Source: Ensifer sesbaniae (GTDB taxonomy: Bacteria; Pseudomonadota; Alphaproteobacteria; Rhizobiales; Rhizobiaceae). Taken from it: a stretch of 64,000 bases of DNA. Under the pieces are notes generated by a model, which saw only the letters and a list, made by a program, of their open reading frames with translations, was not told the DNA's origin and did no database searches. The translations under genes were made by a program, and so were the position numbers. Location of the stretch: the NCBI RefSeq assembly GCF_013283665.1, contig NZ_JABEKU010000001.1, positions 2,356,001-2,420,000 of the forward strand, in the 5' to 3' direction. Shown one piece after another: positions 24,042 through 31,439 of this stretch. Position 1 is the stretch's first letter. Every line of letters begins with the position of its first letter.

Positions 24042-24887
24042 TCAGGCCGATACCTGCGCCGGAACCCGTACCTTTTCACTGAGCGTGCGGATTTTCGTCA
24101 GTGTGTCCAGGTTCTGGTTGACGCGGCAGTAGAATTCCTCGTTGACGAAGGGACGAACGACGAAGTCGTTGCCGCCCGCCTTCAGGAAGCGCGCCGACAG
24201 CAGCCGGTTGGTGGACGAGGATACGCCGATGATGCGCAACTGATGCGGCCCATAGGAGCCGCGGATGCGCCGCGTCAGTTCGAAGCCGTCGATATCGGGC
24301 ATGTTGTAGTCGGTGATGACGAGGCCGATATCGGGGTTATTCTTCAGAAGTTCGAGCGCAGCCGCGCCGCTGTCGGCCGAGCTGGTGCGGAAGTTGTAGC
24401 GCTTGAGCTGCGTCGTCAAGAGCGCCCGCGCCGTCGGGCTGTCGTCGACGATCAGCACGTGATGCTCGTGGTTGGTGAGGAAGCGGCAGACGGACTCCGC
24501 CAGCATGTCAACGGCAAAGACGCTGTCCTTGATGACGTAATCGACGATCTCCTTGGCGAGGATCTTCTCGCGCGTCGATTCCTGGAAGGAGCCGGTGAAG
24601 ACGATGGTCGGCACGCTCATGTCGATCAGGTAGTTGAGCGCCTCGCCGTTCTCCGCCCCCGGGAGATTGATATTGGAGATGGCGAGCGACGCCGGAAATG
24701 TCGCGTTTTCGACGGCAAACTGCAGGTCGTCATAGTCGCGGCAGACGATGACATCGATGTCGAACAGCTCTTTCAGCCGCTTCGACACCATCGACGAGAA
24801 GAGGTTGGAGTCCTCGGCCAGCACGATGCGGTGCTCGGCGAGGGATTCGCCGGAATAGTACATTCCGGAAATGCCAAAAAACGACAT
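24042..24887 (-). CDS. Two-receiver response regulator with degenerate first receiver
   Basis: The 281-residue protein carries two receiver domains and no output domain. REC1 (19-138) has Asn72 where the phospho-Asp should be (ISNINLPG aligned with LDLNLP of the neighbour), though Thr98 and Lys120 remain. REC2 (143-258) keeps Asp193 but has Arg245 in place of the conserved Lys (VVRPF). It shares domain order and sequence with the REC-REC part of the adjacent diguanylate cyclase, so the two likely arose by duplication and may act on each other. The gap between them is 271 bp. Confidence 0.85.
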   Translation of the reverse strand: MSFFGISGMYYSGESLAEHRIVLAEDSNLFSSMVSKRLKELFDIDVIVCRDYDDLQFAVENATFPASLAISNINLPGAENGEALNYLIDMSVPTIVFTGSFQESTREKILAKEIVDYVIKDSVFAVDMLAESVCRFLTNHEHHVLIVDDSPTARALLTTQLKRYNFRTSSADSGAAALELLKNNPDIGLVITDYNMPDIDGFELTRRIRGSYGPHQLRIIGVSSSTNRLLSARFLKAGGNDFVVRPFVNEEFYCRVNQNLDTLTKIRTLSEKVRVPAQVSA

Positions 24888-25072
24888 TGAACGCCTATGT
24901 GAAAGAGTGTCCCCCTACAGCGCCCAAGCGTTCCTCATGCCCGCAAAGTCACTGCAACTTGCAGCCGCCATGCTAGAGGAGAAAGGCTTTCCCTGGTGTT
25001 AATGGCAGCCGGCGAAATGACGAGGCACGTGCCGGCGCGGGACTCGCCGTCACTTCCGACGCAACGCTGCGA

Positions 25073-26146
25073 TCAGCCCTTGGGTGCCTGGCCGCGCCGC
25101 GCCTCCGCCGTCTTGCGGATGATTTCGGCGATCTCCGGATTGCTGCTCGACAGCATCTGGAAATCCTCCGAATAGAGCGACAGCAGCGAGACTTCGGTCG
25201 CGGCACTGACGGTCGCCGATCGCGGCTCGCCCGATATCAGCGCCATCTCGCCGAAGAAGCTGCCGGGGCCGAGCTCGACCGGTGTCGGCGATGGGGTCGC
25301 GATGCTCACGCGCCCCTCGACGATGAAGAACATCTGGTCGCCGACCTCGCCCTTGCGGCAGATGACGGCGCCGGCCGGCACCACCCGCGGGCGCAGCGAC
25401 CGCACGATCTCGACGAAGGCGGCCGAGCCGAGCTTCTGGAACAGCGGCACCGCGGCCACCAGTTGCCAATTGCGCACGAAATCCTGGCGGCGCACCTCCT
25501 CGAAGAAGCCGGTGGCGAGGATGCCGGCCCAGAGCGCAAAGATACCGATGCCGCTCATCATCACCAGCCCCGCCAGCACCCGGCCCGCGAGCGTCTGCGG
25601 GATCTCGTCGCCATAGCCGGTGGTGGAAAGCGTCACCACCGCCCACCACATGGCCTGGGGAATGCTGCCGAACTTGTCCGGCTGGACATCGCGCTCGATG
25701 AGATAGGCGATCAGCGATGCGCCGAAGAGGACGATGCCGAAGAGCGAGGTGACGCCGATGAGATTGGGCGCAGCCCGTGACACGACCCGGCCCAGCAGCC
25801 GGAAGAAGGTGGAATGACGCAGCGGCTTCAACAGCCAGATGCCGCAAAAAAGGCTCTGATCCTGCGGGCCGGCAAGGAGGAAGCCGGCAAGCGGAACGAC
25901 GACGGCCAGGAGGTCGATCGTGAATTCGGACATCGGCGCAGGACCGTCCTTCGTCCGAAGCGCGACCAGCGTGTCGGTGAGTTGCAGCGCATAGACGCCC
26001 CAGATGCCGACAAGCACCCCCTCCAGGGCAAGCCGCGCGCCGACGCCGAAGTTCGGCGCGGTCAGCGCGGCAACCACGATGAGACCCGCCGCCGCCAAAA
26101 GGCCATTGGCAGAATCCGATATCCTCAACAAAGGCCGTGCCGACAT
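25073..26146 (-). CDS. Cyclic-nucleotide-gated K+ channel, MloK1-like
   Basis: The protein (357 aa, same length as MloK1 of Mesorhizobium) has about six membrane helices, a selectivity filter TTGYGD at 175-180 between helices five and six, a short linker, and a C-terminal cyclic-nucleotide-binding domain. The phosphate-binding cassette FGEMALISGEPRSATV at 298-313 has Arg309, the cAMP phosphate ligand. A short S4 with few Arg is as in MloK1, i.e. not strongly voltage sensing. A class III cyclase is encoded 1.4 kb away. The inner membrane is its site. Confidence 0.87.
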   Translation of the reverse strand: MSARPLLRISDSANGLLAAAGLIVVAALTAPNFGVGARLALEGVLVGIWGVYALQLTDTLVALRTKDGPAPMSEFTIDLLAVVVPLAGFLLAGPQDQSLFCGIWLLKPLRHSTFFRLLGRVVSRAAPNLIGVTSLFGIVLFGASLIAYLIERDVQPDKFGSIPQAMWWAVVTLSTTGYGDEIPQTLAGRVLAGLVMMSGIGIFALWAGILATGFFEEVRRQDFVRNWQLVAAVPLFQKLGSAAFVEIVRSLRPRVVPAGAVICRKGEVGDQMFFIVEGRVSIATPSPTPVELGPGSFFGEMALISGEPRSATVSAATEVSLLSLYSEDFQMLSSSNPEIAEIIRKTAEARRGQAPKG

Positions 26147-26394
26147 ACACTCCCCCAGCGGCCCGCCGACTTCACACGCAGCGCGGCACCCAGCAACGCC
26201 TTGATCTAAAGCACAATCCTACTCTTGAATCGATGCTCATTTAAGGGAAGTGAAAAATAGGAACACGCGTATCCGTTCGGCCGCTTGGTCGAGATGCCAT
26301 GTCCGCCGTCGACAAGATGCAGTTCCATTTCCGGCAGATCACGCAGACAAGCCCCGCGCCGATTTCTGCGGCGAATATTGGCAGGCACTTGCCC

Positions 26395-26769
26395 TCATAT
26401 GCGGTCTTCTTCGAACTGCGCTGCCCCTTCCACCGGCCTCAGCCACGGCTCGCGGCGCTTGATCCAGAGCTCGTAGCTCGGCACAAGCGGTGTCGGCGCT
26501 TCGGACAGGATGCCAAGCTTGACTTCCGCCTCCTGGTCGTCGACCGAGAAGACCCGCGAACCGCAACGGGGACAGAAGCGGCGCCCCTGGAACACCGAGG
26601 TCTCGCCGGTGTGTTCGAAGCGATCGGCGGGCCAGATGCCATAGAAGGTGAAGGCCGAGCCGCTTTCCTGCCGGCAGTCGGTGCAGTGGCAGATACCGAC
26701 CCGCGTCGGCTCACCGCGCACCGAAACCTGCACCTGACCGCAAAGGCACTTTCCCGAGAGCATCGTCAT
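26395..26769 (-). CDS. GFA family (glutathione-dependent formaldehyde-activating-like) protein
   Basis: This 124-residue protein has the GFA zinc-binding Cys pattern: CLCG near residue 8, CHCTDCRQ near 27-32 and CPRCGSR near 86-89, with two structural or catalytic Zn sites. The family is named for Gfa but most members lack proven formaldehyde activity. AGGA lies eight bases before ATG 26769. It is convergent with nothing; its promoter faces the NTF2-like gene. Confidence 0.85.
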   Translation of the reverse strand: MTMLSGKCLCGQVQVSVRGEPTRVGICHCTDCRQESGSAFTFYGIWPADRFEHTGETSVFQGRRFCPRCGSRVFSVDDQEAEVKLGILSEAPTPLVPSYELWIKRREPWLRPVEGAAQFEEDRI

Positions 26770-26962
26770 GACTTTATCCTGTCGCGCAATGGTTGATGTC
26801 AGGCCGGGAAACGATACACGCGGGCGTTGGGTTCCCGCAACGGCGAACTTTAACGCGGTCAGAATGCGCGATGCCGTGCTTCATCGCGCAGGACTAGCGT
26901 CGGCAGGGAACTTTTCGCCTTTCCACGTCTTCTGCGGGTATTCCGGATGGAGGACACGAACC

Positions 26963-27376
26963 ATGCATGCCGAAAGACAGGAGATCATCGACCTCGAACA
27001 GGAATTCTGGCGAACCATTATGGACAAGGATACCGAGGCGTCCGTGGCGATGCTGCCGGAACGGTCGATCGTCGTCGGGGCACAAGGTGCGTCCGTGCTC
27101 ACCCGCGACGACTACCGCCGGATGGCCGAGCAGGCGGAGGGCTCCTGGAGCCTCAGATCGTTCCGGCTCGACGACGTCAGCGTCATCTTTCCGCGGGAGG
27201 ACGTGGCCGTCATCGCCTACACGGTGACCGAAGAGATGGAGGTCGACGGGCAGCCCCTGACATTGAAGGCCGCCGACGCCACGACCTGGATCCGCGAGAA
27301 CGGCGGATGGGTGGCCGCGTTGCACACGGAATCGCTGCGCGGCGATCCCTTCGGCCGCGACCGGAAGGCGGCGTAG
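26963..27376 (+). CDS. NTF2-like / SnoaL-fold protein (DUF4440 type)
   Basis: The protein has 137 residues. An opening helix (ERQEIIDLEQEFWRTIMDKDTEASVAML), a sheet with VSVIFPREDVAVIAYTVTEEM and a closing TTWIRENGGWVAALHTES are characteristic of the DUF4440 cone fold, which serves ketosteroid isomerase-like enzymes and binding proteins. No catalytic residue can be named. GGAGG nine bases upstream supports ATG 26963; the longer frame to 26768 overlaps the divergent gene's promoter. Confidence 0.78.
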   Translation: MHAERQEIIDLEQEFWRTIMDKDTEASVAMLPERSIVVGAQGASVLTRDDYRRMAEQAEGSWSLRSFRLDDVSVIFPREDVAVIAYTVTEEMEVDGQPLTLKAADATTWIRENGGWVAALHTESLRGDPFGRDRKAA

Positions 27377-27399
27377 AGCACGTCTCCTTGAAGCGACCT

Positions 27400-27477
27400 C
27401 GACGCGCAAAGGTCGCTGCAGCACTTTGATTTGCTGCATGTCCCCTCAAGTCGGGGTCGACTTAAGGAGACATGCAG
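27400..27477 (+). repeat. Palindromic intergenic element, copy 3 (shortened)
   Basis: GACGCGCAAAGGTCGCTGCA and CACTTTGATTTGCTGCATG match the family core. The right palindrome is different in sequence (CCCTCAAGTCGGGG...) but ends GGAGACATGCAG. The left end is missing or diverged. Confidence 0.7.
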
Positions 27478-27564
27478 TCGGCGGACTACGCGCCATCTCC
27501 GGCACTCGCCCCTACCGCGACAAACCGGCTGCCGCGCCGTCTCTTTTCAGTATAAGATGGCACC

Positions 27565-28974
27565 ATGAGTGAAGCTCAGCCTCTCTTCGACATGCTGCGC
27601 CAAACCGTGCAGCCTGAGATCGCCGACGTGTTGGAGCGCTTTGTCCGGGAAGCGCCGGACCGCAAGCTTTGCCGCGTCAATGCGCTGGCGTTTGCCGCCG
27701 AGCACGGGCTGAACGAGGAAAAGACGATCGCGGCGTTCCTGCACGCGTCCCGCCTCGGCCTCTTCGAACTCTCCTGGAACGTGCTCTGCCCCGGTTGTGG
27801 CGGCGTGCTCGACGCCAACACCTCGCTGAAGACGGTGCAGAGCGACACCTATACCTGCTCGCTCTGCGCCGCCGGCTATGAGCCGACGCTCGACGAAATG
27901 GTCGAGGTCACCTTCACCGTGAACCCGCGGGTGCGCCACATCGAGGCCCACAGCCCGCACGAGCTGTCGCCCTTCGAGTATTTCCGCCAAATCTACTGGG
28001 GCTCCGGTATCGAGCTGCCGGAAGAGGACTACGAGGCCAGGATCGATGATTTCGTGCTGGAGGCGCTGGAACTGCCGCCCGGCGAAAAGGCCGTCATCTC
28101 GCTGCAACTGCCGGCGGAGTTCATCATCGTCTTCGAACCGGTAACGCATGCCGCACAGTTCATCGACGTCAAGGGCGAGCCGACCAAGGAGCGGCGCACC
28201 CTGTCGCTCGTCTTCGATCGCGGCCATCGCCACGACGAGGCGCTGACCATGCAGCCGGGACCGCTGCGCATCCAGGTGGAAAACCACACCGATGTCCGCA
28301 CCCTGCCCTCGGTCTGCATCGCCAATGACGCGCTGCACGACATTCTCGGCCGCCGCCGGCCGTTCCTGACGGCCAAGCGGCTGCTTTCCAACCAGACCTT
28401 CCGCGATATCTACCGCACCGACACGATCGATGTTGATCAAAGGCTGAAGATCACCAGCCTCACCTTTCTCTTTTCCGATCTGCGCGGCTCCACCGAACTC
28501 TACGAACGGGTCGGCGATCTCGCGGCCTTCGATCTGGTGAAGACCCATTTCAGCGTCGTCAACGAGATCGTTGCCGCCGAAGCCGGCGCCGTGGTCAAGA
28601 CGATCGGCGATGCTGTCATGGCGACCTTCCCGACGCCGGATCGGGCAGTTGCGGCAGCCATGCGCATGCGCGAGGCGATGCGCAAGTTGAACGAGGATCG
28701 CGGCTCCGAGGACCTGCTCTTGAAGATCGGCATTCACGAGGGACCGTGCATCGCCGTCAGCCTCAACGAGCGCCAGGACTATTTCGGCCAGACGGTCAAC
28801 ATCGCCTCGCGCGTCCAGCACCTTGCCACCTCGCGCGAAATCTTCGCCACCAGTTCCGTGCTCGACGACCCGCGCGCCTCGAACCTCCTCAGCGACCGCG
28901 GCCTCAATCCGCAGTCGCACAATGTAGCGCTGCGCGGCATCACCAACGAGATCAGCATATTTTCGATTCCGTGA
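27565..28974 (+). CDS. Class III adenylate/guanylate cyclase with DUF5939-type N-terminus
   Basis: This 469-residue protein has an N-terminal sensor part with a zinc ribbon (Cys75, Cys78, Cys98, Cys101), a middle domain, and a C-terminal class III cyclase domain from about residue 295. Metal-binding Asp305 (FSDLRGST) and the Asp in VVKTIGDAVMATF are present, as are the transition-state Asn and Arg in QTVNIASRVQ. It should be catalytically active. Metal or redox sensing by the ribbon is inference. A cAMP-type channel gene lies 1.4 kb away on the other strand. Confidence 0.85.
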   Translation: MSEAQPLFDMLRQTVQPEIADVLERFVREAPDRKLCRVNALAFAAEHGLNEEKTIAAFLHASRLGLFELSWNVLCPGCGGVLDANTSLKTVQSDTYTCSLCAAGYEPTLDEMVEVTFTVNPRVRHIEAHSPHELSPFEYFRQIYWGSGIELPEEDYEARIDDFVLEALELPPGEKAVISLQLPAEFIIVFEPVTHAAQFIDVKGEPTKERRTLSLVFDRGHRHDEALTMQPGPLRIQVENHTDVRTLPSVCIANDALHDILGRRRPFLTAKRLLSNQTFRDIYRTDTIDVDQRLKITSLTFLFSDLRGSTELYERVGDLAAFDLVKTHFSVVNEIVAAEAGAVVKTIGDAVMATFPTPDRAVAAAMRMREAMRKLNEDRGSEDLLLKIGIHEGPCIAVSLNERQDYFGQTVNIASRVQHLATSREIFATSSVLDDPRASNLLSDRGLNPQSHNVALRGITNEISIFSIP

Positions 28975-29008
28975 AGCCTACGCACGAACTGAAAGATCGC
29001 GCCGCGCT

Positions 29009-29770
29009 TCACACCACCGGCGGGATCAGCGTCAGGACCTCGCCGTCATCAGGGATCACCAGTTTCGTCAAGGGTATGCCATGGGCATCGGCGGCTGCCC
29101 TGAGCTCGCTGCGGCTGAGCGTCGCGTGATCGAGCGCCTCCATGTGCGCGGCGATGACGATGCCGTTCTTGGCCATCTCGCAGACCTTGATCGTCTGTTC
29201 GGCATCCATGACGATGAGATCGCCGTTCCAGCGCGCCGCGCAGGAATGGGTGACGATGATGTCCGGCCTGGTTTCGCGGATCGTCGTCTCGACGGGCGGA
29301 TAGAAGACCGTATCGCCCGCCCAGTAGAGCGTCGGTTCGCCCTTCGCCTCGAGGCTGAAACCGATGACGGGCCCCATGTCCTGGACGACAGGACCAAGCC
29401 CATGGCTGCCATCGCGTCGGGTCAGCGTCAGGCCCTGCCAACTGGCTTTGCCGGAGAGCGGCGTGACGTCGCTAAAGCCGGCTGCGCGTATCGTCTCTTC
29501 GTCGCCCGGCTGGCAGAAGATCGGCACGCTCTTCGGTACCCGCTCCTTGGCGGTATCGTCCAAGTGATCCTCATGCAGATGCGAGATGATGACGAGTTCC
29601 ACTCCGGCGAGGATGGTGTCGATATCGATCGGAAGCTCGACCGTCGGATTGGGGGAGCGCCCGGCAAAGGACGGCAGGCTGTGCTTCGGTCCAAGGAACG
29701 GATCGACGAGCACGGTGTGGCCGCCATAGTCGAGCTTGAGCGTCGCGTTGCGGATAAGCTGGAGTTTCAT
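29009..29770 (-). CDS. MBL-fold metal-dependent hydrolase (UlaG-like)
   Basis: The 253-residue protein has the metallo-beta-lactamase fold of the UlaG/L-ascorbate-6-phosphate lactonase-like group: VLVDPFLGP, the HxHxDH site in SHLHEDHLDD, Asp in WAGDTVFY, and a C-terminal AAHMEALDH His. The substrate is unknown. There is no signal peptide. GGAAGGA before the ATG fixes the start. It is convergent with the cyclase gene with a 34-bp gap. Confidence 0.83.
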   Translation of the reverse strand: MKLQLIRNATLKLDYGGHTVLVDPFLGPKHSLPSFAGRSPNPTVELPIDIDTILAGVELVIISHLHEDHLDDTAKERVPKSVPIFCQPGDEETIRAAGFSDVTPLSGKASWQGLTLTRRDGSHGLGPVVQDMGPVIGFSLEAKGEPTLYWAGDTVFYPPVETTIRETRPDIIVTHSCAARWNGDLIVMDAEQTIKVCEMAKNGIVIAAHMEALDHATLSRSELRAAADAHGIPLTKLVIPDDGEVLTLIPPVV

Positions 29771-29820
29771 GGCGGTCCTTCCTTCCTCGACCTCGTACCC
29801 AGCCTGGGTGACGGTCCCGC

Positions 29821-29971
29821 ATCGGCCCCGATCCGATGGGGCCGATCCTTACCCAAAATGGATGAGTTGTGCTCCAATCGCTCGAGTGTAGCATGCGAAG
29901 AGCGACTGCAGATGCCTCATCCATTGTAGTCGCGCACAGCCCCAGGAGCCTCTGCCTCCAGTAGAGGCTCC
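29821..29971. other. Three consecutive perfect hairpins in an intergenic region
   Basis: Hairpin one: ATCGGCCCC/GGGGCCGAT (29821-29846). Structure two: AATGGATGAG (29857-29866) with CTCATCCATT (29916-29925), enclosing TCGCTC/GAGCGA (29878-29883, 29900-29905). Hairpin three: GGAGCCTCT/AGAGGCTCC (29945-29971). They could form a structured RNA or a mobile palindromic unit. There is no T-run at either end. The gap 29771-30060 has no gene. Confidence 0.5.
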
Positions 29972-30060
29972 CCCCACGGTCGCCAATGTCGCGCAAGCGA
30001 GTCCCGCCGCTTCAGAGTGTGTAAATCAGGCACGAACCGCCCCGAATGGGCGCTCCGCAT

Positions 30061-30561
30061 TCAGGCGTCCGAGCGGTGTTGATCCAAAGCGTGCAACTCC
30101 AGCCGCATGGCGGCCTCGAACAGCGCGCCCTCATCGGACATTCCTCTGCGGAATTGATCCGTCAGATGCCGAGCCAGGCGATCGGCCCGCTTTCCACGAC
30201 GCGGAATGCTGCAACATGTGCACACACGGTCGATAACGCGCTGAAGCATATCGAGGTCGTCGGGGCCGATCGGAGAGTTCATTCCACTGGCAATCTCCTG
30301 CGCTGAAACCTCTTGGCCGCCCTGGTCGGGTATATCGGCGTCTGTGCCTGACACCGAGCTCTTGTCGAAACCGATCATGTATTTCAGGGCGACGCTGTCG
30401 CGGATGCCCCTCTGGTAGCCACTGATCAGCTGTCTTGCGATCGAGCGTGCTGTCTCGCAATCGCGTGGTAGACCGCGCGCGCGCAGAATGTCGGTGAAGA
30501 TCTGCTCGATCTGGTTCATTTCGTGAGGGAGAAGCGCCTTTGGATTGGCCGTGGAAAACAT
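30061..30561 (-). CDS. Hypothetical protein with an internal duplicated helical module
   Basis: A soluble 166-residue protein. Residues 17-60 and 106-149 align with one another (both have the pattern Ala-x-x-(I/L)-Ala-Arg-x-Leu, then Arg-Gly-x-x-Asp-x-x-Ala-Leu), so it is a tandem repeat joined by an acidic linker. The second copy has a Cys-x-Cys-Cys cluster. AGGAGG before the ATG gives a sure start. I do not recognise a family. Confidence 0.65.
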   Translation of the reverse strand: MFSTANPKALLPHEMNQIEQIFTDILRARGLPRDCETARSIARQLISGYQRGIRDSVALKYMIGFDKSSVSGTDADIPDQGGQEVSAQEIASGMNSPIGPDDLDMLQRVIDRVCTCCSIPRRGKRADRLARHLTDQFRRGMSDEGALFEAAMRLELHALDQHRSDA

Positions 30562-30888
30562 CGCGCGACCTCCTGGATTGGGGCGAAAGCGATCAGTCTT
30601 CCAGCCACCGGGGCCCGTATCACCGCCCGGAGGTAATTACAGTATGAGCCGATCCGACGATAAGGCAACCAACCGCGAGGAGTTTTGAAGGAGAGCCGCA
30701 AAGAAATGGCCCCGCCGTCACGTGGGGCCCAGGGAAAGAGTGTGCTTCTCAAATTGGGCCCAGCTCACAGGAAGACTCGGGGCCCGTGCCCATGACCCCG
30801 GTAATGGATCATCAACCATCCTCAAACCGTCATTGCAGCGACTGGTTCCGTAGCTGCGGATGCAATCGTCCTGCCGTAGAATGGAGGA
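30562..30888. other. 327-bp gap without a gene
   Basis: No frame with a ribosome site is seen. GGCCCC/GGGGCC and paired GGGCCC boxes at about 30708-30790 can fold, but no terminator or promoter is clear. Confidence 0.5.
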
Positions 30889-31167
30889 TTATTTCACGAC
30901 GACGTTGCCGTTGACGATCTCGACATTCTCGTCGCCCTGCAGGCCGATGCGGTCGCCGCTCGGCGCCGTCACGAAACAGCCGCTCGGGCAGATCATTTCC
31001 GTGGCTCCGGATGCAATCGCCACTTCCATGCGGCTTTCGCCCTCGACGACGACCAGGACGGCGGTCTCGCCGTCCTTGTTCGTGACGGTCGCGGCCGATG
31101 CCGCCTCAGCAGCCAGCGCGCCGGCCACGAGCACGCCCGAAAGCAAGGCAATCACAAATTTCTTCAT
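30889..31167 (-). CDS. Small secreted protein, unknown function
   Basis: This 92-residue protein starts with a signal peptide (MKKFVIALLSGVLVAGALA, cleaved near AEAASA). The mature ~66 residues are acidic and strand-rich with two cysteines (MICPSGCF) that may form a disulphide. Similar small periplasmic proteins are common in rhizobia; I cannot name a family. ATG 31167 begins the signal peptide; the longer frame runs into the repeat element. Confidence 0.65.
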   Translation of the reverse strand: MKKFVIALLSGVLVAGALAAEAASAATVTNKDGETAVLVVVEGESRMEVAIASGATEMICPSGCFVTAPSGDRIGLQGDENVEIVNGNVVVK

Positions 31168-31265
31168 CGCCCATCGGCGCCCGACGCGCCGCCCTCTCGC
31201 CGAGCCGGCCGCCCCGTCGGTTTCGCGACGCTGCGCCGGCCACCTCTTCAGCCGGTGCCAGCCTA

Positions 31266-31368
31266 CTGCATAATTTCTTAAATCGAAATCGATTTGAGAA
31301 TTGGAATTATGCAGCAAATCAAAGTGCTACAGCGACCTTTTACGCGTCCGGTCAGACGCGCGGCGCTG
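31266..31368 (-). repeat. Palindromic intergenic element, copy 4 (103 bp)
   Basis: On the minus strand it starts CAGCGCCGCGCG and has the core GGTCGCTGTAGCACTTTGAT, then TGCTGCATAA. The right palindrome (AAATCGATTTCGATTT core) differs in sequence but keeps the fold. A TA lies at one side (31264-31265). Confidence 0.78.
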
Positions 31369-31439
31369 CAGGCGCTCACCAGAAGAATTGCCTGCTTTTT
31401 ATGGCAGGCCGGCTGAATAGGCGCTGAATGGGCCGTTTA

